From assembly GCA_039654915.1 (NCBI GenBank), contig CM077596.1, positions 7,750,001-7,814,000 on the forward strand: a stretch of DNA of 64,000 nucleotides, in the 5' to 3' direction. Positions within the stretch are counted from its first letter, which is position 1; the number at the start of each line of letters is the position of its first letter. A program made the position numbers and the translations under genes. Below, piece after piece: positions 1 to 8,858 of the stretch. The DNA comes from Aquilaria yunnanensis. Taxonomy: Eukaryota > Streptophyta > Magnoliopsida > Malvales > Thymelaeaceae. The notes beneath the pieces were generated by a model. It made no database searches, was not told the origin of the DNA, and saw nothing but the letters and a program-made list of their open reading frames with translations.

Positions 1-1480
1 CCGGAAGTCCTTCTCGGCCTCACCGTGCCTGCCACGCGAAGATGCTGCCGACCGTCACAAGCAATCCACACAGAGCACCTTCTTTTAGGGCTCGCCTACA
101 CCTCCGGAAGCTCCTGCTGCATTCTCCACGACACACAGTGGAGATGCTGATGGCCCTCATCGCCATCATCCTGTGTTTGGGAGGCCTCAAGATTATTGTT
201 CGTGTAGTCGCCTCTGTGCCATTTTTCTGGAGCCTTTAAGGGTCATTTTTCCTTGGTTGCTTTGCCTCCACTTCATGATCCATTATTAGGCTTCTAGTAT
301 AACTTGTCCTTTTTGTGGTCTTTGGTCCATCAGCTTTTAGCTTTCTAACTTATTACCTCATTCTTAACTCATTGCCCTTGATTACTATATGAAAGCCTTT
401 TTAAATTGTAGGATTTTCTAATCTCTGGGTTTGTAGCTCAAACCTTTTAGGACCCATATTCTTTGGACCTTTTATTTCTAACTTAAACCTATAGGCCCCT
501 TAGGACACTTGGGTGGTTTATCGCCCTCATTTGGAGGTTTAAGTTAGATTTCAGGTGTTGTGTTGGCCACTTTTGCTCTTGGCTCATTTGGTTACTCTTT
601 GCTGTTAAGTTTTTAGCCATCGCAGGGACTACCTCCTTTCTCATCATGTAGCCTCGTTCAAGGCCTTTGGTTGTTAGGCTTTAAGCCTTTATTAGGCTTA
701 GGTATGATGTGGCCATTTAGAATTCCTAACTTAATCCTTTTAGTCTAGTTTACCCTCGTAAGGACATGTCTAGAGTCATAGTGCCTTGTAGGGATTGTTG
801 TCCCCCTTATAGAGGTTTAAGTTACGTGTTGCATAAGTACTGGCCTCTATGGCTTATGTTTCATAGCCATCGGGCCAATATTCCATTGTTGTCATGTGGC
901 CTTGTGTAGAGCCCTTCGCAATCAGAAGGGGTTCACTCCCCAGTTGTGCCTTATGCCTCTAGCTGTTTTTTATAGTTTTAGCATCCCTTTTCATCATGTG
1001 GCCTCATTCAAGGCCTCCTACTGTTTTTTACAGGGTCAATGACCTTCTCATCATATGCCTCATGCTATTTTTTACAGGGTCATTGTCCCTTCTCATCATG
1101 TGGCCTTGTTCAAGGCCTCATACTATTTTTTATAGGGTCAACATCCCTTTCATCATGTGGCTTCGTTCAAGGTCTCCGGCTGTTTCAAATGCCGATACTG
1201 AAGCATACTGGTATTTAATAGAGAATTTATGTTAGGCTGTAGGACATTAGCCCTCTATTGTGAAGGAAAAGTATTGACGTTTGGCTGCTGGAGACCACTA
1301 ATAGGATTATGTAAAGAACCACAGAGAACCTACCGTATTAGACCCATGTCAACATTTCCTTGTCCTAAATCAAAATCTGGTCCAGGTTGTAGTTGAGCTA
1401 ATGCTACTTGTTAGGTATTTAAAGCCCTACAAAAATAAGACACAGAATCGTGTTGCAAGTTTCTCACATTGCTCTACTAC
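1..1480. other. Flanking DNA left of element A, with weak tandem repeats
   Basis: No gene is recognised here. A short open frame at 42-239 matches nothing I know. Between about 985 and 1185 there are three to four diverged copies, roughly 60-75 bp each, of a unit that begins with CATCATGTGGCCT and continues with CAAGGCCT and a TTTTTACAGGGTCA-like stretch. A further relic of the unit starts near 645. The base composition is less AT-rich than the neighbouring LTR. The sequence resumes after element A at 25310, so 1-1485 and 25310 onward were contiguous before insertion. Confidence 0.5.
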
Positions 1481-1485
1481 ATTGC
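1481..1485. repeat. Left target-site duplication of element A (ATTGC)
   Basis: ATTGC directly precedes the first base of the LTR (TGTGGCAACG) and is repeated exactly at 25305-25309, directly after the last base of the other LTR (GTGTCAACA). A 5-bp duplication is what Ty3/gypsy integrases make. It shows that the 23.8 kb between the copies is one insertion and not a recombined mosaic. Confidence 0.93.
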
Positions 1486-1761
1486 TGTGGCAACGTCGGG
1501 TTTTCTGGAGTCGCCACCAATCGGTTTCACCTAGGTCGATTGATCACCTTAAAATTGGTCTGCGAGAGTTCGGGGATCGGGAGTACGGTTACGTTAAAAC
1601 AACTTTGTTAAAACGCCTAAAAATTGGCACCTTGGTTGATTTTAATTTTGTTTTGCTTTGCTTTTAAATAATTCTCAGTTAATTTTCAAAAATTAGAAAT
1701 TTTAACTGGATTAGTCGAAATGTGGATTTTTAAATTAATTAATTTGTATGAAATTTTATAC

Positions 1762-1982
1762 TTCCGAACCATGGACTCTGCCGAGTCATTTGGACACGGA
1801 AGATTTGATTCCGAACCATGGACTCTGCCGAGTCATTTGGACACGGAATTTGGTGAAATTTTAAATAATTTAATCCATATTGTAAACATGGATTTTTATC
1901 TTTGTATTTATTTAATTTATTTATTTTAAAAAGTTTGATATTTTCCAAACCGTAGATCCTGCCGGATCATCCGGATATGGAA
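1762..1982 (-). repeat. LTR hairpin motif family (three copies; a fourth at about 3145-3184)
   Basis: Copies at 1762-1801 and 1809-1848 share outer arms TTCCG/CGGAA and an inner stem GACTC-TGCC-GAGTC. The copy at 1943-1982 keeps the layout but the inner stem is GATCC-TGCC-GGATC and the outer arms are TTCC/GGAA. A fourth near 3145-3184 has ATCC-TGGC-GGAT. Changes occur in pairs that preserve base pairing. The same set is present in the 5' LTR (22023-22243) and in the LTRs of B and C. Confidence 0.7.
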
Positions 1983-2094
1983 ATCGATTTATCGTAATTA
2001 TTTAATTCTTATTATTATGAAATTAATTTTTAAATGGTAATTCTTTTTATTTATGAATGATTTTTAATACTAACTAAAAATTTATCTTTATATT

Positions 2095-2345
2095 TTTACT
2101 TCTTTTTTTACTTTCTTTCTTTTTCTTCTTTTTTACTTATTTTTACTTTTTTTTTTTTTTTTTTTTTTTTAAATTTCTTTTAATTTCTTTTCTTTTCTTT
2201 CTTCTTTTATTCTTTTCTTTCTTTCTTTTCTTTTTCTTTTTCTTTCTTTTATCTTTCTTTTCTTTTTCTTATCTTTCCTTTCTTTTCTTTATCTTATCTT
2301 TCTTTTATTTTTCTTATCTTTCTTTTTTTTTCTTGTTTACTTTTT
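2095..2345. repeat. Pyrimidine-rich low-complexity tract in the LTR
   Basis: About 250 bases consist almost only of T and C in CTTT, CTTTT and TATCTTT units. The matching tract in the other LTR (about 22350-22610) differs mainly in run lengths, as expected of slippage. A shorter version is in the B and C LTRs (about 45800-45910 and 57806-57916). On the element strand it is purine-rich. Confidence 0.85.
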
Positions 2346-3529
2346 TTGTTTTCTTGTTTAATGAAAGATATTTATTATTTTAAAGGATTACTCAATTTAT
2401 AAAAGAATTAAAAAAAATAATAATTAATTTTTATTTAATAAGAAGTTAATTTAAAAGAGTTTAAAAATAAAAATTTTGATCATGGTACGGGGCGTTGTTA
2501 CTCAGCCAGACCCTCTTCACCAGGTGAAGCAGCTCAAAAGCGGGCACGAGACAGTTTCCAGCCAATATACCATGAACTAAAAATTTTTATTATTTTTTTT
2601 TTTTATTATTTTTTATTATTTTTTTATTATTTTTTTATTATTTTTTTTTATTAAGAGAACCAAAAATTTTAAACAAAAGAAGAAAAGTTTTGATATTTAT
2701 TTAATTTATTTTGGAATAAAAGATTATTTAACCGAAAACTTATATGTATTTTAAAACAAAAGTCTTGATATTTTTATTTTTATATTCTTCTTTGTCTGAT
2801 GAAAGATTTTTTTTTTTTAATTTTAATTTATATTTCTGAAAATATATCTAATCAATAAGTCAAAAATATTTAAGAGAAAATTCAATTATTTTTGTTTTAT
2901 TTTGTATTATTTTGAAATTATTTGATTAAGATTTTTATAAAAAGAAACAAAAAGTTATATAATTTAATAGGTAAAATATTACTGAATAAAATATTAACCC
3001 AAAATTTTTACGCTTTTTATTCTTTTTATTAATAAAGAAAACTAAAAAAATTATATATTAATAGATAATTAATATATTAGTCTAAAGTTTTTTTTTATTT
3101 TTTATAAAGAAAAAATTTATTTTATATATTTTATTTAAAAATATTTCCGAGCCATGAATCCTGGCGGATCATTTGGTCATGGAGTTTTAATTTTTTTTTT
3201 TATTTCATTAATTATTAATTTTAAAGATGTATTAAAAGAATGATTTTATGTTTATTTATTTATTTATTTTATTTTTGAATTATTTCATTATGTTTGTTTA
3301 TTAAAAGGAATAAAAACTTTGTTTCAAAATAAAAAAAAAGTAATTTTTATTAGCCTTTAGGAAATTATTAACGTAAAATTCCTTTTTTTATCTTTTAATC
3401 ATAAAAAAAATTCAATTAATAAAGTGGGGCTTTTTGGCCATCCACTTTAATAACACAATAATAATAAAAGTTAGCACAATTAATATAGTTAGATTAGTTG
3501 GATTAGTTAGTTAATAACAATAAAAAGGT

Positions 3530-3720
3530 TAGTAAAAGTTAGATTAAATTAATTAACAACAATAATAAAAATTAGCCAAGTTTAATTAAATTAATTGTTA
3601 ACAACAATAATAAAAAGATAGTCAAGTTAATTAAATTAATTAATTAACAACAATAATAAAATTTAGCCAAATTAATTAATTGTTAATTAACCAAGTTGAT
3701 TAAATTAATTAACAATAATA
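3530..3720. repeat. AT-rich tandem repeats in the LTR (about 48-bp unit)
   Basis: Diverged units contain AATTAATTAACAACAATAAT followed by AAAAGTTAGCCAAGTT. About five copies lie here and in the 5' LTR (about 23790-23980). The array is larger in the B and C LTRs, about nine copies at 46330-46730 and 58336-58736. No coding potential. Confidence 0.75.
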
Positions 3721-4009
3721 AAAGTTAGTAATAATGCAAAAATTAAAAGGTTAGTAACAATAATAATGTTAAAAGTTAGTTGTTAGTAAGTTAGTTAACA
3801 AGTTAATAATAACAAAAAAAAAAAGAAAGGTTAGTAACAATAACAATAATAAACAAATAAATACACAAGTAAAAAAAAATAAAGTTAGTAATTAATTCTG
3901 AAAAAAAAAAACAAAATAAAAAGATTAGTGACCAAAATGAAAAGAATTGAAAAGATGAAGTATTAAAGTAGAATTTTACCTAAAAGTTGAAATTTTTGAA
4001 TTTTGCTGG

Positions 4010-4326
4010 GTACAGGCGCAACGCGAGCGCGAGGGGGGAAAGGGGCTGGCGGCCGGCGGCGGCTGGGCCAGGGGCAGGGGGGGACGGCGGGGGTGGCGCG
4101 GCGGCACGGGCACGGGACGGCGAGCGACGGCACGGCGGAGACAGCGGCCGGCGAGGGGCGGAGGTCCGAGGAGAAAGAAGGAAAAGGAGGGAAAAGAAAA
4201 GGGGACGCGGCGGCGGGCCGGCGGGGCGACGGCGGCACGGGCACGGCGGAGGCGGGACGGCGGGGCGACGGCGGGGCGACGGCGGCACGGGCACGGCGGA
4301 GGCGGCGACGGTGAGGAGAGAGGCAC

Positions 4327-4330
<4 letters not shown>
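4010..4330. repeat. GC-rich island with internal GGC/CGG repeats inside the LTR
   Basis: An abrupt block of very high GC and CpG content inside an otherwise AT-rich LTR. It contains repeats of CGGCACGGGCACGGCGGAGG and GGGCGACGGC, followed by a (GA)n run to 4361. Open frames on both strands are a by-product of missing AT-rich stops and show no protein signature. The B and C LTRs have only a vestige at the equivalent place (about 46990-47010). In element orientation it lies about 180-500 bases downstream of the TATA box, hence in the transcribed leader. Confidence 0.8.
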
Positions 4331-4364
<34 letters not shown>

Positions 4365-4506
4365 ACAGCAGTGAAAAAAAATTTTGGCTTTCTGGGGAAG
4401 AAGGGAAGAGGGCTGGGGCTAAGGGCTGTAATTTTCTCTTTTTTTTGAAACGGAGCTCTAAGTTTTTTGCTATTTTTTTCTGTGTTCAGCACAAAATTTG
4501 GGGGGC

Positions 4507-4514
4507 TATTTATA
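4507..4514 (-). promoter_or_regulatory. TATA box of the LTR promoter (3' LTR of A)
   Basis: TATAAATA on the minus strand, preceded by C-T-C-T and followed by a G/C-rich stretch. It is conserved at the same place in the A 5' LTR (24766-24773), B (47167-47174) and C (59173-59180), within otherwise diverging sequence. It places U3 at the high-coordinate end of each LTR. Confidence 0.75.
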
Positions 4515-5021
4515 GAGGAAGTTTAGCTGAACTGTTGATGGATAAATTAATAAAAAATATCAAACTTATCTCTTAAATTGGTAAAATGACAATTTTAGTC
4601 CTTTACGTCTCTCAGCCTCTGGATAAGTTCCTGAAGCTTCTGATTTTGACAATTTTGTCGTTTTCTGTCAATTTGAGCCAAAAACGTCGGCAGGCTCAAA
4701 ATTTTATGTGACAAACTGCCAAATGCTCCTGGAACTTTCAGAATTTGTCAATTTTGCCTGAAACTTTTTAATTTTGTCATTTTTACCTCAAACTTTTAAA
4801 TTTTGTCATTTTTATGGAGTTTTCTTTTTTTCTTTCAAACATACACATATACACACATATATCAAATCTTCACAAAACAAAACAAAAAAAAAATATATAT
4901 ATATATATATTTTAAACTAATTAAAAAAAAAATTTAGTAATAATAATAACAATAATAATATTAATAATACATTTTTTATTTAATTTTTTTTTATTTAATT
5001 TTTTTTAAAATTATTTTAATG

Positions 5022-5111
5022 GCTGGACGAAATTGGGTGTCAACAGCTGCCCCCTTTGCATGCTTCATGGGACATGATGTATGCAAAGTTAGTTACCAAA
5101 TTTCGTCCAGC
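5022..5111. other. Long hairpin enclosing the polypurine tract
   Basis: The end of the LTR (5022-5038) is complementary to internal sequence at 5095-5111, forming a stem of about 15 pairs. Inside lies a second inverted repeat, TTTGCAT (5055-5061) with ATGCAAA (5081-5087), extended by TCATG/CATGA. The B element (47628-47717) keeps the fold: the pair T5024-A5109 in A is C47630-G47715 in B, and C5023-G5110 is T47629-G47716. Confidence 0.65.
5046..5057 (-). promoter_or_regulatory. Polypurine tract of element A
   Basis: On the minus strand this reads AAAGGGGGCAGC and abuts the TGTTGACAC start of the 3' LTR, the standard position for plus-strand DNA priming. B and C have AAAGGGGGGCAGC at 47652-47664 and 59658-59670. 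Confidence 0.85.
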
Positions 5112-5150
5112 TTAGCTAGGCATTGAAAACCTTCTCGCCGCCTAAACTCT

Positions 5151-6092
5151 GAGGTTTAAGGAAAGGTCCTTAGAACCTCTAACGATAGGAAAGGTTCTAT
5201 CGTTGTAAGATGGACTGAATGATTGATTGTTTGTTTGAGGTTTAAGGAAAGGTCCTTGGAACCTCTAACGATAGGAAAGGTTCTATCGTTGTAAGATGGA
5301 CTGAATGATTGATTGTTTGTTTGAGGTTTGAGGTTTAAGGAAAGGTCCTTGGAACCTCTAACGATAGGAAAGGTTCTATCGTTGTAAGATGGACTGAATG
5401 ATTGATTGTTTGTTTGAGGTTTAAGGAAAGGTCCTTAGAACCTCTAACGATAGGAAAGGTTCTATCGTTGTAAGATGGACTGAATGATTGATTGTTTGTT
5501 TGAGGTTTAAGGAAAGGTCCTTAGAACCTCTAACGATATGAAAGGTTCTATCGTTGTAAGATGGACTGAATGATTGATTGTTTGTTTGAGGTTTAAGGAA
5601 AGGTCCTTAGAACCTCTAACGATAGGAAAGGTTCTATCGTTGTAAGATGGACTGAATGATTGATTGTTTGTTTGAGGTTTAAGGAAAGGTCCTTGGAACC
5701 TCTAACGATAGGAAAGGTTCTATCGTTGTAAGATGGACTGAATGATTGATTGTTTGTTTGAGGTTTAAGGAAAGGTCCTTAGAACCTCTAACGATAGGAA
5801 AGGTTCTATCGTTGTAAGATGGACTGAATGATTGATTGTTTGTTTGAGGTTAAGGAAAGGTCCTTAGAACCTCTAACGATAGGAAAGGTTCTATCGTTGT
5901 AAGATGGACTGAATGATTGATTGCTTGTTTGAGGTTTAAGGAAAGGTCCTTAGAACCTCTAACGATAGGAAAGGTTCTATCGTTGTAAGATGGACTGAAT
6001 GATTGATTGTTTGTTTGAGGTTTAAGGAAAGGTCCTTGGAACCTCTAACGATAGGAAAGGTTCTATCGTTGTAAGATGGACTGAATGATTGA
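5151..6092 (-). repeat. Array of about 11 hairpin-forming 86-bp repeats
   Basis: Units start at 5151, 5237, 5330, 5416, 5502, 5588, 5674, 5760, 5846, 5931 and 6017, with a 7-bp insertion before the third and a 1-bp deletion in the ninth. Each unit has two inverted repeats: GAGGTTTAAGGA with TCCTTAGAACCTC, and CGATAGGA with TTCTATCG around an AAGG loop. The array sits between LOG and the polypurine tract, in the 3' untranslated part of the element transcript. B has a single related unit at about 47757-47815. Confidence 0.85.
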
Positions 6093-6093
6093 T

Positions 6094-6270
6094 CTCGAGG
6101 CAAAGGTTCCATCCTTAAAACCCCGATGATGAAAATTGGTTGTTTTCGAGGCAAAGGTTCCTTCCTTAAAACCCCGATGATGAAAATTGATTGTTTTCGA
6201 GGCAAAGGTTCCATCCTTAAAACCCCGATGATGAAAATTGATTTTGAGGCTAAGGAGCTTTCCTTAGGAC
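6094..6270 (-). repeat. Three 50-bp hairpin repeats plus a terminal hairpin
   Basis: Three copies of a unit containing CGAGGCAAAGGTTCC and TCCTTAAAACCCCGATGATG, the unit that is greatly expanded in B and C. They end in a single hairpin GAGGCTAAGGA...TCCTTAGGACCTC. The unit keeps the GAGG/AAGG and CCTT/CC pairing layout of the neighbouring 86-bp repeats. Confidence 0.75.
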
Positions 6271-6789
6271 CTCGAGCGAAATTTATATGAAAGTAATTGA
6301 AATTGGAATAATTTTCTTCGAAAGTGTGAATTTTCATAATAGGTGAGTGCAAAAATTTAAACTTCGATAAGATGAGTGAATCTTGATGATGACAATAACA
6401 CTGACAAATTATGTAAAGGGAACGGATGTTTGGAATCAATATCCAAGGTTCATCTAATATTTTCTTCAGTAAATATAGATTCCCTTGTGAGATATGTCAT
6501 CCAAATAAGGTTAAAGCTTAACTACCCCAAAATGTTATGCCTAGTAGACCTAATAGGATGCGTCTCAAGAGTAATAAAAATTACTCTTTACTCAGCCATT
6601 CCAACCTAAAGGCATTGTCCCATGGTTTTAATATCAGCATGGACGAAACTATCTTATAAGAAAAGAAATTCCTTGAAAAGAAAAACTGAAACGCGAAAGA
6701 AAATGCTGATAATAAAACTAAAGGACAAGAAAAACGGATCAGATCGCTTCTTTCTTCCACAATACTTCAACAGGGTGAGTAGAGGACCA
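6271..6789 (-). other. Conserved 3' untranslated region after LOG
   Basis: About 520 bases between the hairpin array and the LOG stop codon. It is closely similar in B (49520-50048) and C. Short open frames on the plus strand in this stretch change between A and B without sparing codons, so I treat it as non-coding. Confidence 0.55.
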
Positions 6790-7419
6790 TTATGGGAGTG
6801 AACTGGTCGGAAAAGACTGTCGTGTCCAGTCTATCTGAATCATTGCTGGATCTAGTTCAGGAACAAAAGCTTGTATTTTATCTAGCAATTCTTCAGCAGT
6901 TGTTGCGGATATTATGATTCGCCGTGCCACTCTTGATATGAAATTCTTCTGCATAGCATAATCCATAAAAGCTATCAGACCTGTAAAGAAATTGTTAACA
7001 TTTAAAAGCCCAATGGGTTTCTTATGCAAATTAAGTTGGGCCATGGAAGCAATTTGAAAGACTTCTCCCAACGTGCCAAAACCACCTGGTAGAGCGATAA
7101 AAGCATCAGCATTTAAAAGCATTTGTAACACACGCTCTTGCAAATTTTTAACCACTAATTCTTCTCCAATCGTGCCCCCAGAAACAAATTTCAAAGGTCC
7201 AGGGATGATGCCCAAAACTTGACTTCCTCCTAAAGATGCTGCTGATGCTACACCTCCCATTAATCCGACACTACCTCCTCCATAAACTAAATGTATTTTT
7301 CGCTCAGCTAATACTCTACCCAAATGGTTGGCTGCCTTTAAATACTCTTCATCTTTTCCAGGAAAAGCCCCAGAAAATACACAAATACTTCGGGATTTAC
7401 GAGTTGGGGTTTTCTCCAT
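6790..7419 (-). CDS. LOG-type cytokinin riboside 5'-monophosphate phosphoribohydrolase (element A copy)
   Basis: A 209-residue protein of the LOG branch of the lysine-decarboxylase-like family. These enzymes release active cytokinin base from the riboside monophosphate in one step in the cytosol or nucleus. Visible motifs are YGGGSVGLMG (46-55), Arg96 and PGGFGTLGE (111-119) with Glu119; the Arg to Glu spacing of 23 and the PGGxGTxxE signature fit catalytic LOG proteins. Length is typical of plant LOGs. I start at the Met of MEKTP: an in-frame extension up to 7506 exists, but it differs from B at 3 of 29 residues against 3 of 209 in the core, and a TATA box lies inside it. No intron is present although plant LOG genes have several, consistent with capture through RNA. 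It lies downstream of the zinc-finger array on the same strand. The leader would be very short if the TATA box is used. Confidence 0.9.
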   Translation of the reverse strand: MEKTPTRKSRSICVFSGAFPGKDEEYLKAANHLGRVLAERKIHLVYGGGSVGLMGGVASAASLGGSQVLGIIPGPLKFVSGGTIGEELVVKNLQERVLQMLLNADAFIALPGGFGTLGEVFQIASMAQLNLHKKPIGLLNVNNFFTGLIAFMDYAMQKNFISRVARRIIISATTAEELLDKIQAFVPELDPAMIQIDWTRQSFPTSSLP

Positions 7420-7452
7420 TCCTATCCTTATCCTTGTGAGAAAAGAGGATAT

Positions 7453-7459
7453 ATTTATA
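7453..7459 (-). promoter_or_regulatory. TATA box upstream of LOG
   Basis: TATAAAT on the minus strand within CTCTATAAATATATCC, 34 bases before the LOG ATG. The same box precedes LOG in B (50712-50718) and C (62718-62724). The flanking pattern, TTCATC followed by a TATA box, is shared with the boxes in front of the zinc-finger genes. Confidence 0.6.
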
Positions 7460-7529
7460 GAGATGAAGAGATAAGGCAATAATTTTATTTTCAAGAGTGG
7501 ATACATTATTGCCAGCTATACACAGTAGT

Positions 7530-8060
7530 CACGAGTATGACTCTGGTCAGGTATGGGTACACTATCATTAAAAGAGGAGGAAAATTTTCAAAATAGCTGC
7601 TAGCATGTATAGTAGTCACTACTGTAGCTTACGTCAGGAGTAGGTATGTGATTGTTGGAAGGGAAGGAAAATTTCAAAAGTGGCAGCTATATACAGTAGT
7701 CCGTGTCAGGAGTGGGTACATTATTGCCAAAGGGGAGGAAAATTTCAAAAGCGACAGCTAGCACGTACAGTAATCGTAACTATGGCTCATGTCAGGAGTG
7801 GATACATTATCGCTGAAAGGGGAGGAAAATTTCAAAAGCGACAGCTAGTACGTACAGTAATCGTGACTTTGGTTCACGTCAGGAGTGGATACATTATTAC
7901 CAAAAGGGGAGGAAAATTTCAAAAGCGACAGCTAGTACGTACAGTAATCGTGACTTTGGTTCACGTCAGGAGTGGATACATTATTACCAAAAGGGGAGGA
8001 AAATTTCAAAAGCGACAGCTAGCACGTACAGTAATCGTGACTTTGATCCTCGTCTTCCAC
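7530..8060 (-). repeat. About six 87-bp tandem repeats upstream of LOG
   Basis: Units begin near 7544, 7632, 7705, 7791, 7878 and 7965. They contain GTCAGGAGTGGATACATTAT, a GGAGGAAAATTTCAAAAG stretch and GCTAGCACGTACAGTAATCG. The last unit runs into sequence matching the spacers between the zinc-finger genes, so the array is an amplified copy of that spacer. The 87-bp length is a multiple of three, which creates a spurious open frame on the plus strand. The array lies directly upstream of the LOG TATA box and could act as a multimerised regulatory region. Confidence 0.8.
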
Positions 8061-8093
8061 TGGCTTTGCGTCCAGTAATGGCTTCAATGCTTT

Positions 8094-8642
8094 CTATGAA
8101 TCGGTGATTTGCATCTCATCTAGCTTTCTCACAAACTGGCAAACAGGGTCGTTTAGGGTCAGATTCCCAAGACTGTAACGATCTCGTTCTTTTTGGAAAA
8201 TTATCCATAATCCAACAACCTCAAATTGCACTATTCCACAAGAATGCGCTTCAAGAACCTCTCGAATATCTTCTAGAGATTCCTTACGCAAGCCATTCTT
8301 AATGAATCTTATTCTATCATTACGATTTCTGGTGATCACTCCTGGAGCACGACATTTATTGCCGCAAATCCACCATCCACAATTATGACAAACGCCTAGC
8401 CTCTTTGCTCTTCTTTTTTTGGCATAAGCGCTTTTACCAAAGCCGGGCATACGGGGAAAGAACGCTTCGGGAACTTCACCAGCTGAACGAACCTTAGCTT
8501 CAATTAGCCACCGCACATTATCAGGAATGCCTTTGTGCATAAATACTCTGAATCGTTCACATCTAGCTTGATAAATCTTTTTAAGAACATTTATTGGGAA
8601 GGAAGGAAAATACTTTCGTAGGGCGGAAAGAGAAGACTCCAT
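8094..8642 (-). CDS. Virus-like four-cysteine nucleic-acid-binding protein, copy A4
   Basis: 182 residues. A helical N-terminal part is followed by GKSAYAKKRRAKR, a four-Cys cluster C85-x2-C88-x4-C93-x3-C97, then a G-x-I-[ST]-x-N...FI-x-N-G stretch and a leucine/aromatic-rich C-terminus. The central basic-plus-Cys block resembles the cysteine-rich nucleic-acid-binding protein family of carlaviruses (Pfam Carla_C4); this is recognition by pattern, not a search result. Known viral members bind nucleic acid, enter the nucleus and modulate host expression or silencing. Start chosen at the Met common to B2, which lacks the upstream in-frame Met at 8657. It differs from B2 at only 5 bases. Last gene of the array, just before the 87-bp repeats and LOG. 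Confidence 0.8.
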   Translation of the reverse strand: MESSLSALRKYFPSFPINVLKKIYQARCERFRVFMHKGIPDNVRWLIEAKVRSAGEVPEAFFPRMPGFGKSAYAKKRRAKRLGVCHNCGWWICGNKCRAPGVITRNRNDRIRFIKNGLRKESLEDIREVLEAHSCGIVQFEVVGLWIIFQKERDRYSLGNLTLNDPVCQFVRKLDEMQITDS

Positions 8643-8701
8643 TGATGAAGGAGGCAAAGAAAGAAATTAGTGATTGTAGGAAACGAACATAACTAACACA
8701 T

Positions 8702-8708
8702 ATTTATA
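8702..8708 (-). promoter_or_regulatory. TATA box upstream of zinc-finger gene A4
   Basis: TATAAAT on the minus strand, 60 bases before the ATG at 8642, within CACTATAAATATGTG. The equivalent in B is 51982-51988 and in C 63988-63994. Confidence 0.5.
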
Positions 8709-8858
8709 GTGACGAAAGGGATAATGCGTTTATTACACTTACAGAAGCAAGTACATTATTGTCAAAAGAAAAGACAAATGACAGCTTATATGTACAGCAA
8801 TCATGACTGTGGCTCTCATCTTCCACTGATTTATGTCTAGTAACGGCTTCAATGCCTT

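Larger units (their letters stand above)
1486..5045 (-). repeat. 3' LTR of element A
   Basis: The LTR starts TGTGGCAACG and ends GTGTCAACA on the plus strand (TGTTGACAC...CCACA in element orientation). It holds, in element order, a U3 of about 530 bp, a TATA box at 4507-4514, a (CT)n stretch (seen as GA at 4331-4361), a GC-rich island, an AT-rich tandem region, a pyrimidine-rich low-complexity region as seen on the plus strand, and several hairpins. Because the TATA box is near the start, R plus U5 must make up about 3 kb, unusually long. Confidence 0.93.

Noticed and set aside
42..239. 65-codon frame at the left edge
   Set aside because: No recognisable motif and no supporting neighbours; could be the tail of something outside the window.
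3963..4492. Proline/arginine- or glycine-rich frames on both strands in the LTR GC island
   Set aside because: High GC removes stop codons in all frames; composition is that of the repeat and no domain is present.
5151..6092. Possible CRISPR-like array
   Set aside because: Repeats are contiguous tandem units without variable spacers, in a plant retrotransposon; a CRISPR array is not plausible.
6376..6609. 77-codon plus-strand frame conserved in A, B and C
   Set aside because: Antisense to the LOG 3' region; changes between A and B alter residues freely, and the sequence is conserved as DNA in general.
7420..7506. In-frame N-terminal extension of LOG by 29 residues
   Set aside because: Differs at 3 of 29 residues between A and B, contains the TATA box, and does not match LOG families.
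7680..8078. 132-codon plus-strand frame (also 50940-51350 and 62946-63356)
   Set aside because: Produced by the 87-bp repeat length (29 codons); the sequence has no non-repeat domain.
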